From Mucinivorans sp036654415 (GTDB lineage: Bacteria > Bacteroidota > Bacteroidia > Bacteroidales > Rikenellaceae), in contig JAVVSB010000006.1 of assembly GCA_036654415.1 (NCBI GenBank), positions 1 to 64,000 on the forward strand: 64,000 nucleotides of DNA, written 5' to 3'. The notes beneath the pieces are model-generated. The model made no database searches. It was given only the letters and a program-made list of their open reading frames with translations, and was not told where the DNA came from. Each line of letters begins with the position of its first letter. Within the stretch, counting starts at the first letter, position 1. A program made the position numbers and the translations under genes. Of the stretch, positions 27,354 through 36,355 are shown piece after piece.

Positions 27354-27384
27354 TTTGATGAATCCACAAAAACCACTACCTTTG
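27354..27384 (+). promoter_or_regulatory. Promoter for the DUF5106 lipoprotein gene
   Basis: TTTG (27354-27357), 19 bases, TACCTTTG (27377-27384), then the ATG at 27403. It rules out the ATG at 27355 as start codon. Confidence 0.75.
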
Positions 27385-27402
27385 AACAATTATTTTTATA
27401 TT

Positions 27403-28317
27403 ATGAGACAGCTAATAATCTTATTTATTGCGGGTTGCCTACTGGGTAGTTGTTCTGAACCACAACAAAAACCAAAGCACCCCAAAAAGTTCAAAATGGT
27501 GGAAGTCCCCACCGCCCTAAGCTCGCAAAAAGAGCGGGTGGAGTTTGTAATCCAAAACTATTGGAAGAGCTACAATTTTGCCGACACCACACTAATTCAA
27601 CGCCAGGAGTTCACAGAACAGGCTTTTGCCGATTTTATCCAAATACTGTTCAATATCACCCCCGAGCAAGCTAGAGTGGCCATAGACAAACAGATGCAAA
27701 GCGCAATAATTGCATCACAAGAGATGTTCGACCACTTTTGCTCGCTATACCAAAAATACCTCTACGACCCAAATTCGCCCATGCGTAATGAAGAGCTATA
27801 TATGGTATATCTTCAAAGTATACTGAGTAACCCACTGGTGGAGACGACAATGAAGATAAGGCCTGAGTACCAGTTAGAGATGGCCCTAAAAAACAGAAAA
27901 TCGACCAAAACCGCAGACTTTAATTTCACCGATAGCCATAAGCATAAAAACTCGCTATATAACTCGCTTAAAGAACGTACAATACTGTTTTTTAATAACC
28001 CCGACTGCCACAATTGCGCCCAAGTGAAGCAACAGATGGCATCATCAATAATCATTGAACAACTCAGCACACAGGGGCGTCTGCAAATAGTGTCCATCTA
28101 TGTGGATGAGGATATGGGACCTTGGTTTCGCCAAGCAGACCAAGTGCCAGTCACTTGGATTAACGGTTACACCAAAGGGACAGGTGTGCAGATGAGCACC
28201 GTTTACGACCTAAGGGCCATACCAACACTATATTTACTTGATGGGCAGGGTATAGTGCTGCTTAAAGATGCCCCTTTTGAACAGATAGAGGCCTTTTTAG
28301 ACCAGGAAAACTCCTAA
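27403..28317 (+). CDS. DUF5106-type lipoprotein with thioredoxin-like domain
   Basis: A 304-aa protein starting MRQLIILF, with a signal peptide ending in lipobox LGSC (Cys17). The middle (about 35-190) is the helical DUF5106-type region. The carboxy-terminal part is a thioredoxin-like fold with CHNC as the redox pair and a cis-proline segment (LRAIPTLYLLD). Such proteins are thought to act in periplasmic or surface disulfide handling in Bacteroidetes, but function is unproven. An upstream in-frame ATG is excluded by the promoter at 27354-27384. It is monocistronic and is followed by the guaA promoter. Confidence 0.88.
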   Translation: MRQLIILFIAGCLLGSCSEPQQKPKHPKKFKMVEVPTALSSQKERVEFVIQNYWKSYNFADTTLIQRQEFTEQAFADFIQILFNITPEQARVAIDKQMQSAIIASQEMFDHFCSLYQKYLYDPNSPMRNEELYMVYLQSILSNPLVETTMKIRPEYQLEMALKNRKSTKTADFNFTDSHKHKNSLYNSLKERTILFFNNPDCHNCAQVKQQMASSIIIEQLSTQGRLQIVSIYVDEDMGPWFRQADQVPVTWINGYTKGTGVQMSTVYDLRAIPTLYLLDGQGIVLLKDAPFEQIEAFLDQENS

Positions 28318-28355
28318 ATAAACCGCCTTTAATAGACAAACCAGACCACAAATAA

Positions 28356-28385
28356 TTGTTGTTTGGTGATATTTTTGTAACTTTG
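28356..28385 (+). promoter_or_regulatory. Promoter for guaA and possibly the following efflux genes
   Basis: TTG (28356-28358), 19 bases, TAACTTTG (28378-28385); the guaA ATG is 32 bases further on. No other clear promoter or terminator was found between here and the end of the CDF gene at 38714. Confidence 0.7.
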
Positions 28386-28416
28386 TCTCCTAAAAAATAT
28401 AGTACAAATCAATAAT

Positions 28417-29940
28417 ATGCAGAAAATTCTTATCCTTGATTTTGGTTCGCAATACACCCAGCTCATAGCCCGAAGAGTGCGTGAGCTCAATGTCTATTGT
28501 GAAATACACCCTTTCAATAAATTTCCAAAAGTTGAAGACTTTACGGGGGTGATACTCTCGGGCAGCCCTTTTTCAGTACGTGACAAAAACGCACCGCAAG
28601 TGGATTTAACCAGTATTAAAGGCAAAATGCCACTTTTGGGAGTGTGTTACGGTGCTCAATACTTAGCTCATAACTTTGGCGGAGAGGTGGCACCAAGTGG
28701 CTCACGCGAATATGGGCGTGCCCATCTAAGCAAAATAGAACCAGAAAATCCACTCATTAAGAACCTTTCGGATAGTTCGCAAGTATGGATGTCGCACGGC
28801 GACACGATTGTGAAAATTCCACAAAATTATACCATTATTGCTTCGACTGAAGATGTAGCCGTGGCTGCTTTTGCCATCAAAGGTGAACAGAGTTGGGGTA
28901 TACAATTCCACCCAGAGGTTTACCACAGCGAGCAGGGACTAGAACTACTGCGTCACTTTGTAGTCGACATCTGTGGATGCGCTCAGGATTGGACACCAAA
29001 AGGCTATATTGAGACCACAGTGGAGGAGCTGCGCACAAAAATAGGCAAGGATAAAGTTGTACTTGGGCTCTCGGGCGGTGTCGATTCGTCAGTGGCGGCT
29101 GAACTGCTGCACCGTGCCATCGGAGAGCAGTTGGTATGTATATTTGTGGATATGGGTCTACTACGCGGAGGTGAATATGCCTCGGTGCTGGACAGTTATA
29201 AAACTATGGGGCTCAATGTTATAGGCGTTGATGCAGGAGCCAAATTCCTGGGTGACTTAAAAGGAATAACCGACCCCGAACAAAAACGCAAGGTGATAGG
29301 ACGCGATTTTATTGAAGTTTTTGACCAACAGGCTAAAAAGCTTACCGATGTGAAATGGCTGGCTCAAGGAACAATCTATCCTGACGTAATTGAGAGTGTA
29401 TCGGTTAACGGTCCATCAATGACCATCAAGTCGCACCACAATGTGGGCGGACTACCCAAAGAGATGAACCTTAAAATTGTAGAGCCACTGCGTCTACTCT
29501 TTAAAGATGAGGTAAGACGTATAGGACGAGAGTTGCAGGTACCAGAGAATATTCTGGGTCGCCACCCATTCCCAGGTCCAGGGCTCGGTATACGTATTTT
29601 GGGCGAAGTGACACCAGAAAAGGTGGCCATACTGCAAGCAGCAGACAAAATATTTATTGACTCGTTGCGTGAATGGGGACTATACGACAAAGTATGGCAA
29701 GCTGGGGTGATGTTGCTACCTGTACAAAGTGTGGGGGTAATGGGCGATGAGCGTACGTATGAAAGTTGTGTAGCCCTTCGCGCTGTGGCTTCGACTGACG
29801 GCATGACAGCTGACTGGGTACACCTGCCATACGAATTCTTGGCCAAAGTCAGTGGTGAGATAATCAACAAAGTACGCGGCATTAACCGAGTAGTGTACGA
29901 TATTTCGTCAAAACCACCTGCAACCATAGAATGGGAATAA
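28417..29940 (+). CDS. guaA: GMP synthase (glutamine-hydrolysing)
   Basis: A 507-aa fused enzyme. The class I glutamine amidotransferase domain (1-190) has the nucleophile Cys77 in GVCYGAQ and the catalytic pair in FHPEVYHSEQG. The ATP-pyrophosphatase domain starts with the P-loop GLSGGVDSSVA, and the carboxy-terminal dimerisation domain is complete (RGINRVVYDISSKPPATIEWE). It converts XMP to GMP in the cytoplasm. Its last codons overlap the start of the methyltransferase gene by ten bases. Confidence 0.97.
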   Translation: MQKILILDFGSQYTQLIARRVRELNVYCEIHPFNKFPKVEDFTGVILSGSPFSVRDKNAPQVDLTSIKGKMPLLGVCYGAQYLAHNFGGEVAPSGSREYGRAHLSKIEPENPLIKNLSDSSQVWMSHGDTIVKIPQNYTIIASTEDVAVAAFAIKGEQSWGIQFHPEVYHSEQGLELLRHFVVDICGCAQDWTPKGYIETTVEELRTKIGKDKVVLGLSGGVDSSVAAELLHRAIGEQLVCIFVDMGLLRGGEYASVLDSYKTMGLNVIGVDAGAKFLGDLKGITDPEQKRKVIGRDFIEVFDQQAKKLTDVKWLAQGTIYPDVIESVSVNGPSMTIKSHHNVGGLPKEMNLKIVEPLRLLFKDEVRRIGRELQVPENILGRHPFPGPGLGIRILGEVTPEKVAILQAADKIFIDSLREWGLYDKVWQAGVMLLPVQSVGVMGDERTYESCVALRAVASTDGMTADWVHLPYEFLAKVSGEIINKVRGINRVVYDISSKPPATIEWE

Positions 29941-30602
29941 AGATGAGACGATATATCAATAAAGCCATTGCTACTTTAGGGCTCAAAAACCTGTTTTTTG
30001 CGGGTTCAAAGAGCTATTGGGAAAAAAGGTACCTCAGCGGAGGCAACTCTGGGTCAGGTTCCTACAATCGTCTATCTGAATTCAAGGCCGAGATACTAAA
30101 TAATTTTTGTACCACACACTCCATAGAACACGTGGTAGAGTTTGGTTCTGGAGATGGTAACCAACTATCACTTAGCAATTACCATCACTACGTGGGATTA
30201 GATGTTTCACCCACGGCTGTGGAGAAATGTATGGCAAAATTTGAGAAGGACCCTACTCGCTCGTTCTATCTGCTGGGAACGGTGGATTTGAAGGATGAGA
30301 AATTCAAGTGCGAGCTAAGTCTATCTCTTGATGTGATTTTCCACCTGGTGGAAGATTCTGTCTTTGAGGAATATATATATAATCTATTCTCAGTGTCAAC
30401 AGATTATGTAATCATCTACTCTAGTAACTATAACCGACGGGAGGCTGCACACGTGCGCCATCGCTGTTTTACCTATTTTGTGGAGCAAAATATCCACAAC
30501 TTCGTTTTGGAACAGACCATCAAAAATCGTTACCCATTTGAAGCATCAAACAGTGACCTTACATCATTTGCCGATTTCTATATTTACAAAAAAACCAATT
30601 AA
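29931..30602 (+). CDS. Class I SAM-dependent methyltransferase
   Basis: A 223-aa protein with motif I of Rossmann-fold methyltransferases (VEFGSGDGNQLSL) followed by YVGLDVSPTAVEKC, where the Asp should bind the SAM ribose, and LSLDVIFHLVED as the motif IV region. The substrate is unknown; similar proteins are found next to glycosyltransferase genes, but here the neighbours are guaA and efflux genes. The start may be at 29931 (overlapping guaA) or at the ATG four codons later (29943). Confidence 0.87.
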   Translation: MGIKMRRYINKAIATLGLKNLFFAGSKSYWEKRYLSGGNSGSGSYNRLSEFKAEILNNFCTTHSIEHVVEFGSGDGNQLSLSNYHHYVGLDVSPTAVEKCMAKFEKDPTRSFYLLGTVDLKDEKFKCELSLSLDVIFHLVEDSVFEEYIYNLFSVSTDYVIIYSSNYNRREAAHVRHRCFTYFVEQNIHNFVLEQTIKNRYPFEASNSDLTSFADFYIYKKTN

Positions 30603-30615
30603 AAACGAAACACTA

Positions 30616-31716
30616 ATGGCTAAATTTTCTTCACTTTTGTTTCTTGCCCTCACCGTATGCGCATGCGGTAATGCACCTATAAAACAGGCGACCATTCCCA
30701 CATACCCATGTGCTAAGATTGACACGGCCAGCGCCATTATCTTTTCGGATTTTGCAGCCGAAATCAAAAGCGAAGTTGTGGTTGACATACGCCCACGTGT
30801 TTCAGGCTACTTAAGTAAGATAGCCGTATCAGAAGGAGCTCCCGTGGCTCAAGGTCAGGTGCTTTTTGTGATAGACCAAGCCGAGTTGGAACAACAATAC
30901 AACGCTGCCGTGGCTAGTGTAGACGTGGCACGAGCCAATGTGGCCACAGCTGAACTAGAAGTACGGAAAATGAAGCCGCTGGTGGAGAAGGGTATCATCA
31001 GCCCCTTTGAGTTGGAGGCAGCTAGTAGTAGCCTCACAGCGGCATTGGCCAATTTGGACTATGCTATTTCGCAAAAAAATAACGCCAAAATTAACCTTGG
31101 ATACGCCACCGTCACCTCGCCTGTTAAAGGGGTTGTAGGACGTATTGTGGCACGTCAGGGGACTTTGGTATCACCTTCGGACCCCACTCCGCTGACCAGC
31201 GTGTCGGGCGATGGAAGTGTGTCAGCCTACTTCTCAATCGATGAACAAAGTATGTTGGACATAGCCGCTGCAGTGGACGGATTGAGTCTGTCAGAAAAGA
31301 TAGCTAAATTACCAAGTGTCAATCTTTTACTTTCAAATAAGAGTATCTATCCCTACCCTGGCAAATTGGAACTGGCAAGTGGGTTGGTGGATATGACAAC
31401 TGGGTCAGTACAACTCAAGGCCAATTTTGAAAACAAAAACACGACCCTTCGCTCTGGTAGTTCGGGCGTGGTGCGCCTAAATAATCCTGTACACGGGGCT
31501 ATCATAGTTCCACAAAAAGCCACCTACGAGATGCAAGACCGCCGAATGGTCTATGTGGTGACCGACAGCAGCACACTTAAATCAACACTAATCGATGTAA
31601 AAGGGGTTACAGGCGATAATTACGTGGTGGATGGCGACCTTAAATTGGGAGATGTGATTCTACTAGAAGGGCTTGATTATGTAAAAGATGGGGATAAAAT
31701 AGAGCCCAAACTTTAA
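30616..31716 (+). CDS. RND efflux periplasmic adaptor (membrane fusion lipoprotein)
   Basis: A 366-aa MFP starting MAKFSSLLFL with a lipidation cysteine in VCACGN. It has the AcrA/MexA layout: beta-barrel, lipoyl halves (VVDIRPRVSGYLSKIAVSEG and INLGYATVTSPVKGVVGRI), and a helical hairpin (about 95-160, LEQQYNAAVASVDVARANVA). It links the inner-membrane pump to the outer-membrane channel. An in-frame upstream extension lies inside the methyltransferase gene and is not coding. Pump and channel genes follow directly. Confidence 0.95.
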   Translation: MAKFSSLLFLALTVCACGNAPIKQATIPTYPCAKIDTASAIIFSDFAAEIKSEVVVDIRPRVSGYLSKIAVSEGAPVAQGQVLFVIDQAELEQQYNAAVASVDVARANVATAELEVRKMKPLVEKGIISPFELEAASSSLTAALANLDYAISQKNNAKINLGYATVTSPVKGVVGRIVARQGTLVSPSDPTPLTSVSGDGSVSAYFSIDEQSMLDIAAAVDGLSLSEKIAKLPSVNLLLSNKSIYPYPGKLELASGLVDMTTGSVQLKANFENKNTTLRSGSSGVVRLNNPVHGAIIVPQKATYEMQDRRMVYVVTDSSTLKSTLIDVKGVTGDNYVVDGDLKLGDVILLEGLDYVKDGDKIEPKL

Positions 31717-31764
31717 ACAAGCGAGCAGCTGCTAAATTAGTCCGCAATTTAATTTATTTTCAAA

Positions 31765-34700
31765 ATGGTAGAAAAATTCCTAAAAAGGCCTGTGCTGTCG
31801 ACAGTCTTTTCAATAGTTATATTCTTGGTAGGGTTACTAGGACTTAAATCATTGCCTATTACGCAGTTTCCAGAGATTGCACCACCCATGATTCAGGTTT
31901 CGACCAACTATATGGGGGCCAATGCCGATGTTGTGCTCAAATCGGTTATTGCGCCACTCGAGGAGCAGATTAATGGCGTTGAAAACATGACCTACATGGT
32001 CTCCTCGGCTGGTAATGATGGCTCGGCTACCATTAAGATATATTTTAAGTTAGGCACCAACGCCGACATGGCTTCGGTCAACGTGCAGAGCCGAGTATCA
32101 GCTGCCACCAGTAAGCTACCAAGCTCGGTGGTGCAGTACGGCATAACAACCGAAAAAAGCTTTAACTCCATGCTGCTCATGGTGTCCGTGTATAGCGAAA
32201 ATCCAATATACGACGAGACCTTCTTGCAAAATTATGCCAAGATTAACCTGTATCCAGAACTTCAACGCGTAAGCGGAGTAGGACGCGTTTCAGTCTTTGG
32301 GATGCGCGATTATTCGATGCGCGTGTGGTTACAACCCGAAAAATTAGCTGCCTATGGGCTCAATCCAATGGATGTAATATCGTCTATCGGAGAGCAAAAT
32401 ATAGAGGCTGCCCCAGGTAAGTTTGGGGATAACTCAGGGCAAAGTTTCACCTATACACTAAAATACAAGGGAAAATTCACCGAGCCAGACCAATATGGGA
32501 ATATAGTAATCAAAGCTCTGAGCGATGGACGTATTTTACGACTGAGAGATGTTGCCAAGGTGGAACTCGGTGCTTTTGACTACTCAGTAACCTGTTTGGA
32601 AAACGGGTACCCAGCCATGGCACTGGCCGTGTATCAAATGGCGGGCACCAATGCACAGCTAATTGTGGATGACGTAAAGAAAGTATTAGAAAAGAGTGCA
32701 AAAAGCTTCCCTGAGGGGGTAAAATACTCAATCCCATACGACACCAATAAATTTCTTGAAGCATCAATTGGACAAGTAGTGGACACATTCATCGAAGCCT
32801 TTATTCTGGTCTTTTTGGTGGTCTATCTCTTCCTTCAGGATTTTAAATCGACACTAATTCCAGGTATAGCCTCGCTGGTGGCCATTGTCGGCACTTTCTT
32901 CTTCCTGATGCTATTTGGCTTTACTCTCAACATATTGACGCTCTTTGCCTTGGTGTTGGCCATAGGAATGGTGGTTGATGATGCCATAGTGGTGGTGGAG
33001 GCCGTGCACGCAAAAATGCACGAAGGTGAGACCAATGTCTACGAGGCCACACGTAAGGCCATGGGCGAAATCACAGGAGCAATTATCTCAATCACCTTTG
33101 TGATGTCGGCCGTCTTTTTGCCAGTGACCTTTATGAGTGGACCAACAGGGGTTTTCTATAACCAATTTGCCATAACGCTAGCCGTAGCGGTAATCATTTC
33201 GGCCATTAACGCCCTAACACTAAGCCCTGTACTATGTATCATATTTATCAAACCCCCAAAAGGCGAAAAACGACAAACCCTTGTCAAACGTTTTCACACC
33301 GCTTTTAATGCTGGATTTGATAGCTTGACTGAAAAATATACCCGCGCCTTAGGTTTTCTATTCCGTCGTCGTTGGGTAACGGTGGCGATTTTAGGTTTTT
33401 TTGGAGCAATGACCTACTACTTCTTGATGACCACCCCAACGGGATTTATCCCAACAGAAGACCAAGGGGTGCTGTTCTTGGACGTAACAATGCCTGCTGG
33501 AACATCACGCGAACGTACAGAAAAGGTGCTTAACGAAATTAGTGACATAGCCGCTCAGATGCCTGTTATCACAGACAGATTGAGTATCACGGGCACATCA
33601 CTAATCTCGGGAGCCGTTGGTGGGGCCTATGGGCTAGGAGTGATGACTATCAAAAATTGGAGCGATAGACCAGACACCACAATCGGCAATGTGCTATCGC
33701 AACTCTATACCCGAACTGCTCACATCAAAGAGGGCAAAATTCTGTTCTTTACTCCACCCACCGTGTCAGGATTCGGTATTTCAGATGGTTTCGAGGTGCA
33801 GCTTCAGGATAAAACAGGTGGCGATTTGAACAAATTTTATGATATTACGCAACGTTTTATCGAACAGCTCAATTCACAGGCAGAGATTAAATACGGTACA
33901 ACGTCATTTAACGTCAACTTCCCTCAATATGAATTTACACTAAACGTAGATAAGTGTAAATTGATGGGGGTAAATGTATCGGATGTATTCAACACCTTGC
34001 AAGTATACTTTGGCTCGGCTCAAGCTTCGGACTTCAACCGTTTTACCAAATATTATAGGGTTATGGTTCAAGCCAACCCAGAAGAACGAACTTCGCTGGA
34101 GTCGCTCAGCAAAATTATGGTACGTAACTCTGAAGGGACAATGGTACCAATGAGTACATTTATCAGTTTTAAAAGAGTATACGGAGCGGAACTACTCAAC
34201 CGTTATAATCTCTTTACCTCGGCCACCATCAACGGAGCTGCTAACGAGGGCTTTAGTTCGGGGGATGCCATAACGGCAGTGAACCGTGCAGCCCAAACAC
34301 TGCCAACAGGTTACGCCATTGAATTCTCGGGGATGACCCGCGAGGAGATTGAATCGGGCGGACAATCAGCCTTTATCTTTCTACTCTGTTTCGTCTTTGT
34401 ATACCTAATTTTAGCAGCCCAATACGAAAGCTACATTTTGCCTTGGGCGGTGATGATTTCGCTCATTGTGGGGCTCTTTGGGGTCTACTTCTTTGTGTGG
34501 ATGGCTGGCTTGGACAATAATATCTACGTACAAGTGGCTCTGATTATGCTCATTGGATTGCTGGCCAAGAACGGGATTTTAATTGTGGAATTCGCCCTAC
34601 AAAGGCGTGCCCATGGTTACTCAATAATCGAGGCGGCCAAGGCTGGGGCACAAGCCCGTCTACGCCCTATTTTGATGACATCATTTGCCTTTATCTTTGG

Positions 34701-34902
34701 GATGTTGCCCCTGGTGATAGCATCGGGAGCTGGTGCAGCAGGTAATATAAGTATTGGGATTGCCGCCGCTGGAGGTATGCTAACTGGAACACTCTTTGGA
34801 CTGTTTGTTATTCCAGCCCTCTTTGTAATGTTCCGTATACTGGACGAAAAAGTTTCGCCAAGTAAAGTTCCTACAACTAATTTGAGCCAAGACGATGAAT
34901 AA
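31765..34902 (+). CDS. RND multidrug efflux transporter (AcrB family)
   Basis: A 1045-aa hydrophobe/amphiphile efflux pump of standard length. The start MVEKFLKRPVLSTVFSIVIF and the two large periplasmic loops are typical of HAE1 pumps. The proton-relay aspartate pair is in GMVVDDAIVVVEA in the fourth helix. It forms a trimer in the inner membrane that exports drugs, bile acids or detergents using the proton gradient. It overlaps the outer-membrane channel gene by eight bases. The substrate range cannot be predicted; for a gut-type organism bile salts would be a natural guess. Confidence 0.97.
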   Translation: MVEKFLKRPVLSTVFSIVIFLVGLLGLKSLPITQFPEIAPPMIQVSTNYMGANADVVLKSVIAPLEEQINGVENMTYMVSSAGNDGSATIKIYFKLGTNADMASVNVQSRVSAATSKLPSSVVQYGITTEKSFNSMLLMVSVYSENPIYDETFLQNYAKINLYPELQRVSGVGRVSVFGMRDYSMRVWLQPEKLAAYGLNPMDVISSIGEQNIEAAPGKFGDNSGQSFTYTLKYKGKFTEPDQYGNIVIKALSDGRILRLRDVAKVELGAFDYSVTCLENGYPAMALAVYQMAGTNAQLIVDDVKKVLEKSAKSFPEGVKYSIPYDTNKFLEASIGQVVDTFIEAFILVFLVVYLFLQDFKSTLIPGIASLVAIVGTFFFLMLFGFTLNILTLFALVLAIGMVVDDAIVVVEAVHAKMHEGETNVYEATRKAMGEITGAIISITFVMSAVFLPVTFMSGPTGVFYNQFAITLAVAVIISAINALTLSPVLCIIFIKPPKGEKRQTLVKRFHTAFNAGFDSLTEKYTRALGFLFRRRWVTVAILGFFGAMTYYFLMTTPTGFIPTEDQGVLFLDVTMPAGTSRERTEKVLNEISDIAAQMPVITDRLSITGTSLISGAVGGAYGLGVMTIKNWSDRPDTTIGNVLSQLYTRTAHIKEGKILFFTPPTVSGFGISDGFEVQLQDKTGGDLNKFYDITQRFIEQLNSQAEIKYGTTSFNVNFPQYEFTLNVDKCKLMGVNVSDVFNTLQVYFGSAQASDFNRFTKYYRVMVQANPEERTSLESLSKIMVRNSEGTMVPMSTFISFKRVYGAELLNRYNLFTSATINGAANEGFSSGDAITAVNRAAQTLPTGYAIEFSGMTREEIESGGQSAFIFLLCFVFVYLILAAQYESYILPWAVMISLIVGLFGVYFFVWMAGLDNNIYVQVALIMLIGLLAKNGILIVEFALQRRAHGYSIIEAAKAGAQARLRPILMTSFAFIFGMLPLVIASGAGAAGNISIGIAAAGGMLTGTLFGLFVIPALFVMFRILDEKVSPSKVPTTNLSQDDE

Positions 34903-36355
34903 AAAAATTATAATTTTATCTCTATTTTTGGTAGCCATTATACTCAGTGGTTGCGTGACCAAGAAATATAAATCACCAGAGGTTAACTTCCGCGTTGATT
35001 CGCTCTATCGAGTATTAGAATCCAAGGTAGACACAACAATGAACACAGGCGAAGTAGGCTGGGAAAATTTCTTCTCGGATACCGTGCTTCAATATCATAT
35101 ACAGGTGGTGCTGAGCCAAAACCACGATATGCTGGTGGCCAAAAAACGGATGGAGCAGGCATATGCTCAATTAAGGGCAGCCAGAGGAGCCTTCTGGCCC
35201 TCGGTATCGGCTCAAATTGGAGGTACACTAGCCGCACAAGATAACCACACACTGAGCCTTAGCCCTGGTATTACAGCTTCGGCCAGCTGGGAGATTGACC
35301 TGTGGGGCAAGTTGGCAAGCGCAAAACGGGCTTCGCAGGCATCACTGTCATACTCAGAAGATATGCAACAAGCCTTGCAAACTCAACTTGTAGCACAAAC
35401 GGCTACATACTACTATCAATTAGTAGCCTATGACGCTGAGCGCGACATTATCAACGAAACAATCATTAATCGGGCCCAATATCTTGATACGATTAGAATT
35501 ATGAAACTTTCGGGCAAGGTGAATGAAGTGGCGGTACAACAAGCTGTGGCTCAATTGGGTGAAGTACGTGCTGCACTACCTGATATTGAGTTGGCCATTA
35601 TAGAGACCGAAAACGCACTATCGTTGCTCATGGGACACCCATCGGACAATGTTAATAGAATCAAGCACATTGATTTTAGAAATGTCAAGGGGCTTAGCAA
35701 TATAGGTGTACCTGCCCAATTGCTCTCCAACCGCCCAGACGTGAGGGCAGCTGAGCAGAATTATCGTAATGCCCACGAACTCTACAATGTCTCACGTGCG
35801 GCAATGTATCCAACGCTGGGCATCTCGGCCAATGGTGGCATTGCGGATGTCTTTAATAGCCATTTTGGCACCTTGAATCTGTTAGCCTCACTCACTCAAC
35901 CTATTTTCAACGGACGTAAACTTCGCGCACAAAAGGAGGTCAATAAACTATCAGCCGAGCAGGCAGCCATCAACTTTGAAAAGAAACTGCTCGAAGCTGG
36001 AATGGAAGTCTCAAATGCACTGGCTCGCCAAGAAAAAAGCACACAAAAAGCTCTGGCACAGATTGGTCAGCTAGACGGATATCTAAAAGCCTACAACTAC
36101 TCTTTTGAACTTTTTATGAATGGGTATGCCACTTACTTAGATGTGCTGACGGCACAGACAGGGGTGTTTAATATTCAGATTGCATTAGTAGATAGCTATT
36201 TGGCCAACCTATCGGCCAGAATAGAGCTCTATCGTGCTCTTGGCGGAGGGTCAGCCCCATACAAAGTAGAAACCAAAGAGCAGGCAAGAACGACAGATAA
36301 AGAAAATTACGGCAGGCATAAAAAATCTAAAAAATGGGAAAGAGGGGTATTATGA
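34895..36355 (+). CDS. TolC-family outer-membrane efflux lipoprotein
   Basis: A 486-aa NodT/OprM-like channel with lipobox LSGC (Cys20). Two repeats of coiled-coil hairpins surround SWEIDLWGKLASAKRAS and the second-half segment LSNRPDVRAAEQNYRNA. It provides the outer-membrane duct of the RND system encoded just upstream. Its carboxy end is Lys/Arg-rich and short. The stop codon overlaps the ATG of the potassium transporter gene (ATGA, 36352-36355). Confidence 0.95.
   Translation: MNKKIIILSLFLVAIILSGCVTKKYKSPEVNFRVDSLYRVLESKVDTTMNTGEVGWENFFSDTVLQYHIQVVLSQNHDMLVAKKRMEQAYAQLRAARGAFWPSVSAQIGGTLAAQDNHTLSLSPGITASASWEIDLWGKLASAKRASQASLSYSEDMQQALQTQLVAQTATYYYQLVAYDAERDIINETIINRAQYLDTIRIMKLSGKVNEVAVQQAVAQLGEVRAALPDIELAIIETENALSLLMGHPSDNVNRIKHIDFRNVKGLSNIGVPAQLLSNRPDVRAAEQNYRNAHELYNVSRAAMYPTLGISANGGIADVFNSHFGTLNLLASLTQPIFNGRKLRAQKEVNKLSAEQAAINFEKKLLEAGMEVSNALARQEKSTQKALAQIGQLDGYLKAYNYSFELFMNGYATYLDVLTAQTGVFNIQIALVDSYLANLSARIELYRALGGGSAPYKVETKEQARTTDKENYGRHKKSKKWERGVL

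Noticed and set aside
28318..28416. Purine riboswitch before guaA
   Set aside because: The leader after the mapped promoter boxes is only about 25-30 bases, too short for an aptamer.
29376..29927. 183-codon open frame antisense to guaA
   Set aside because: The guaA frame is fully conserved across this region and the antisense product has no recognisable feature.
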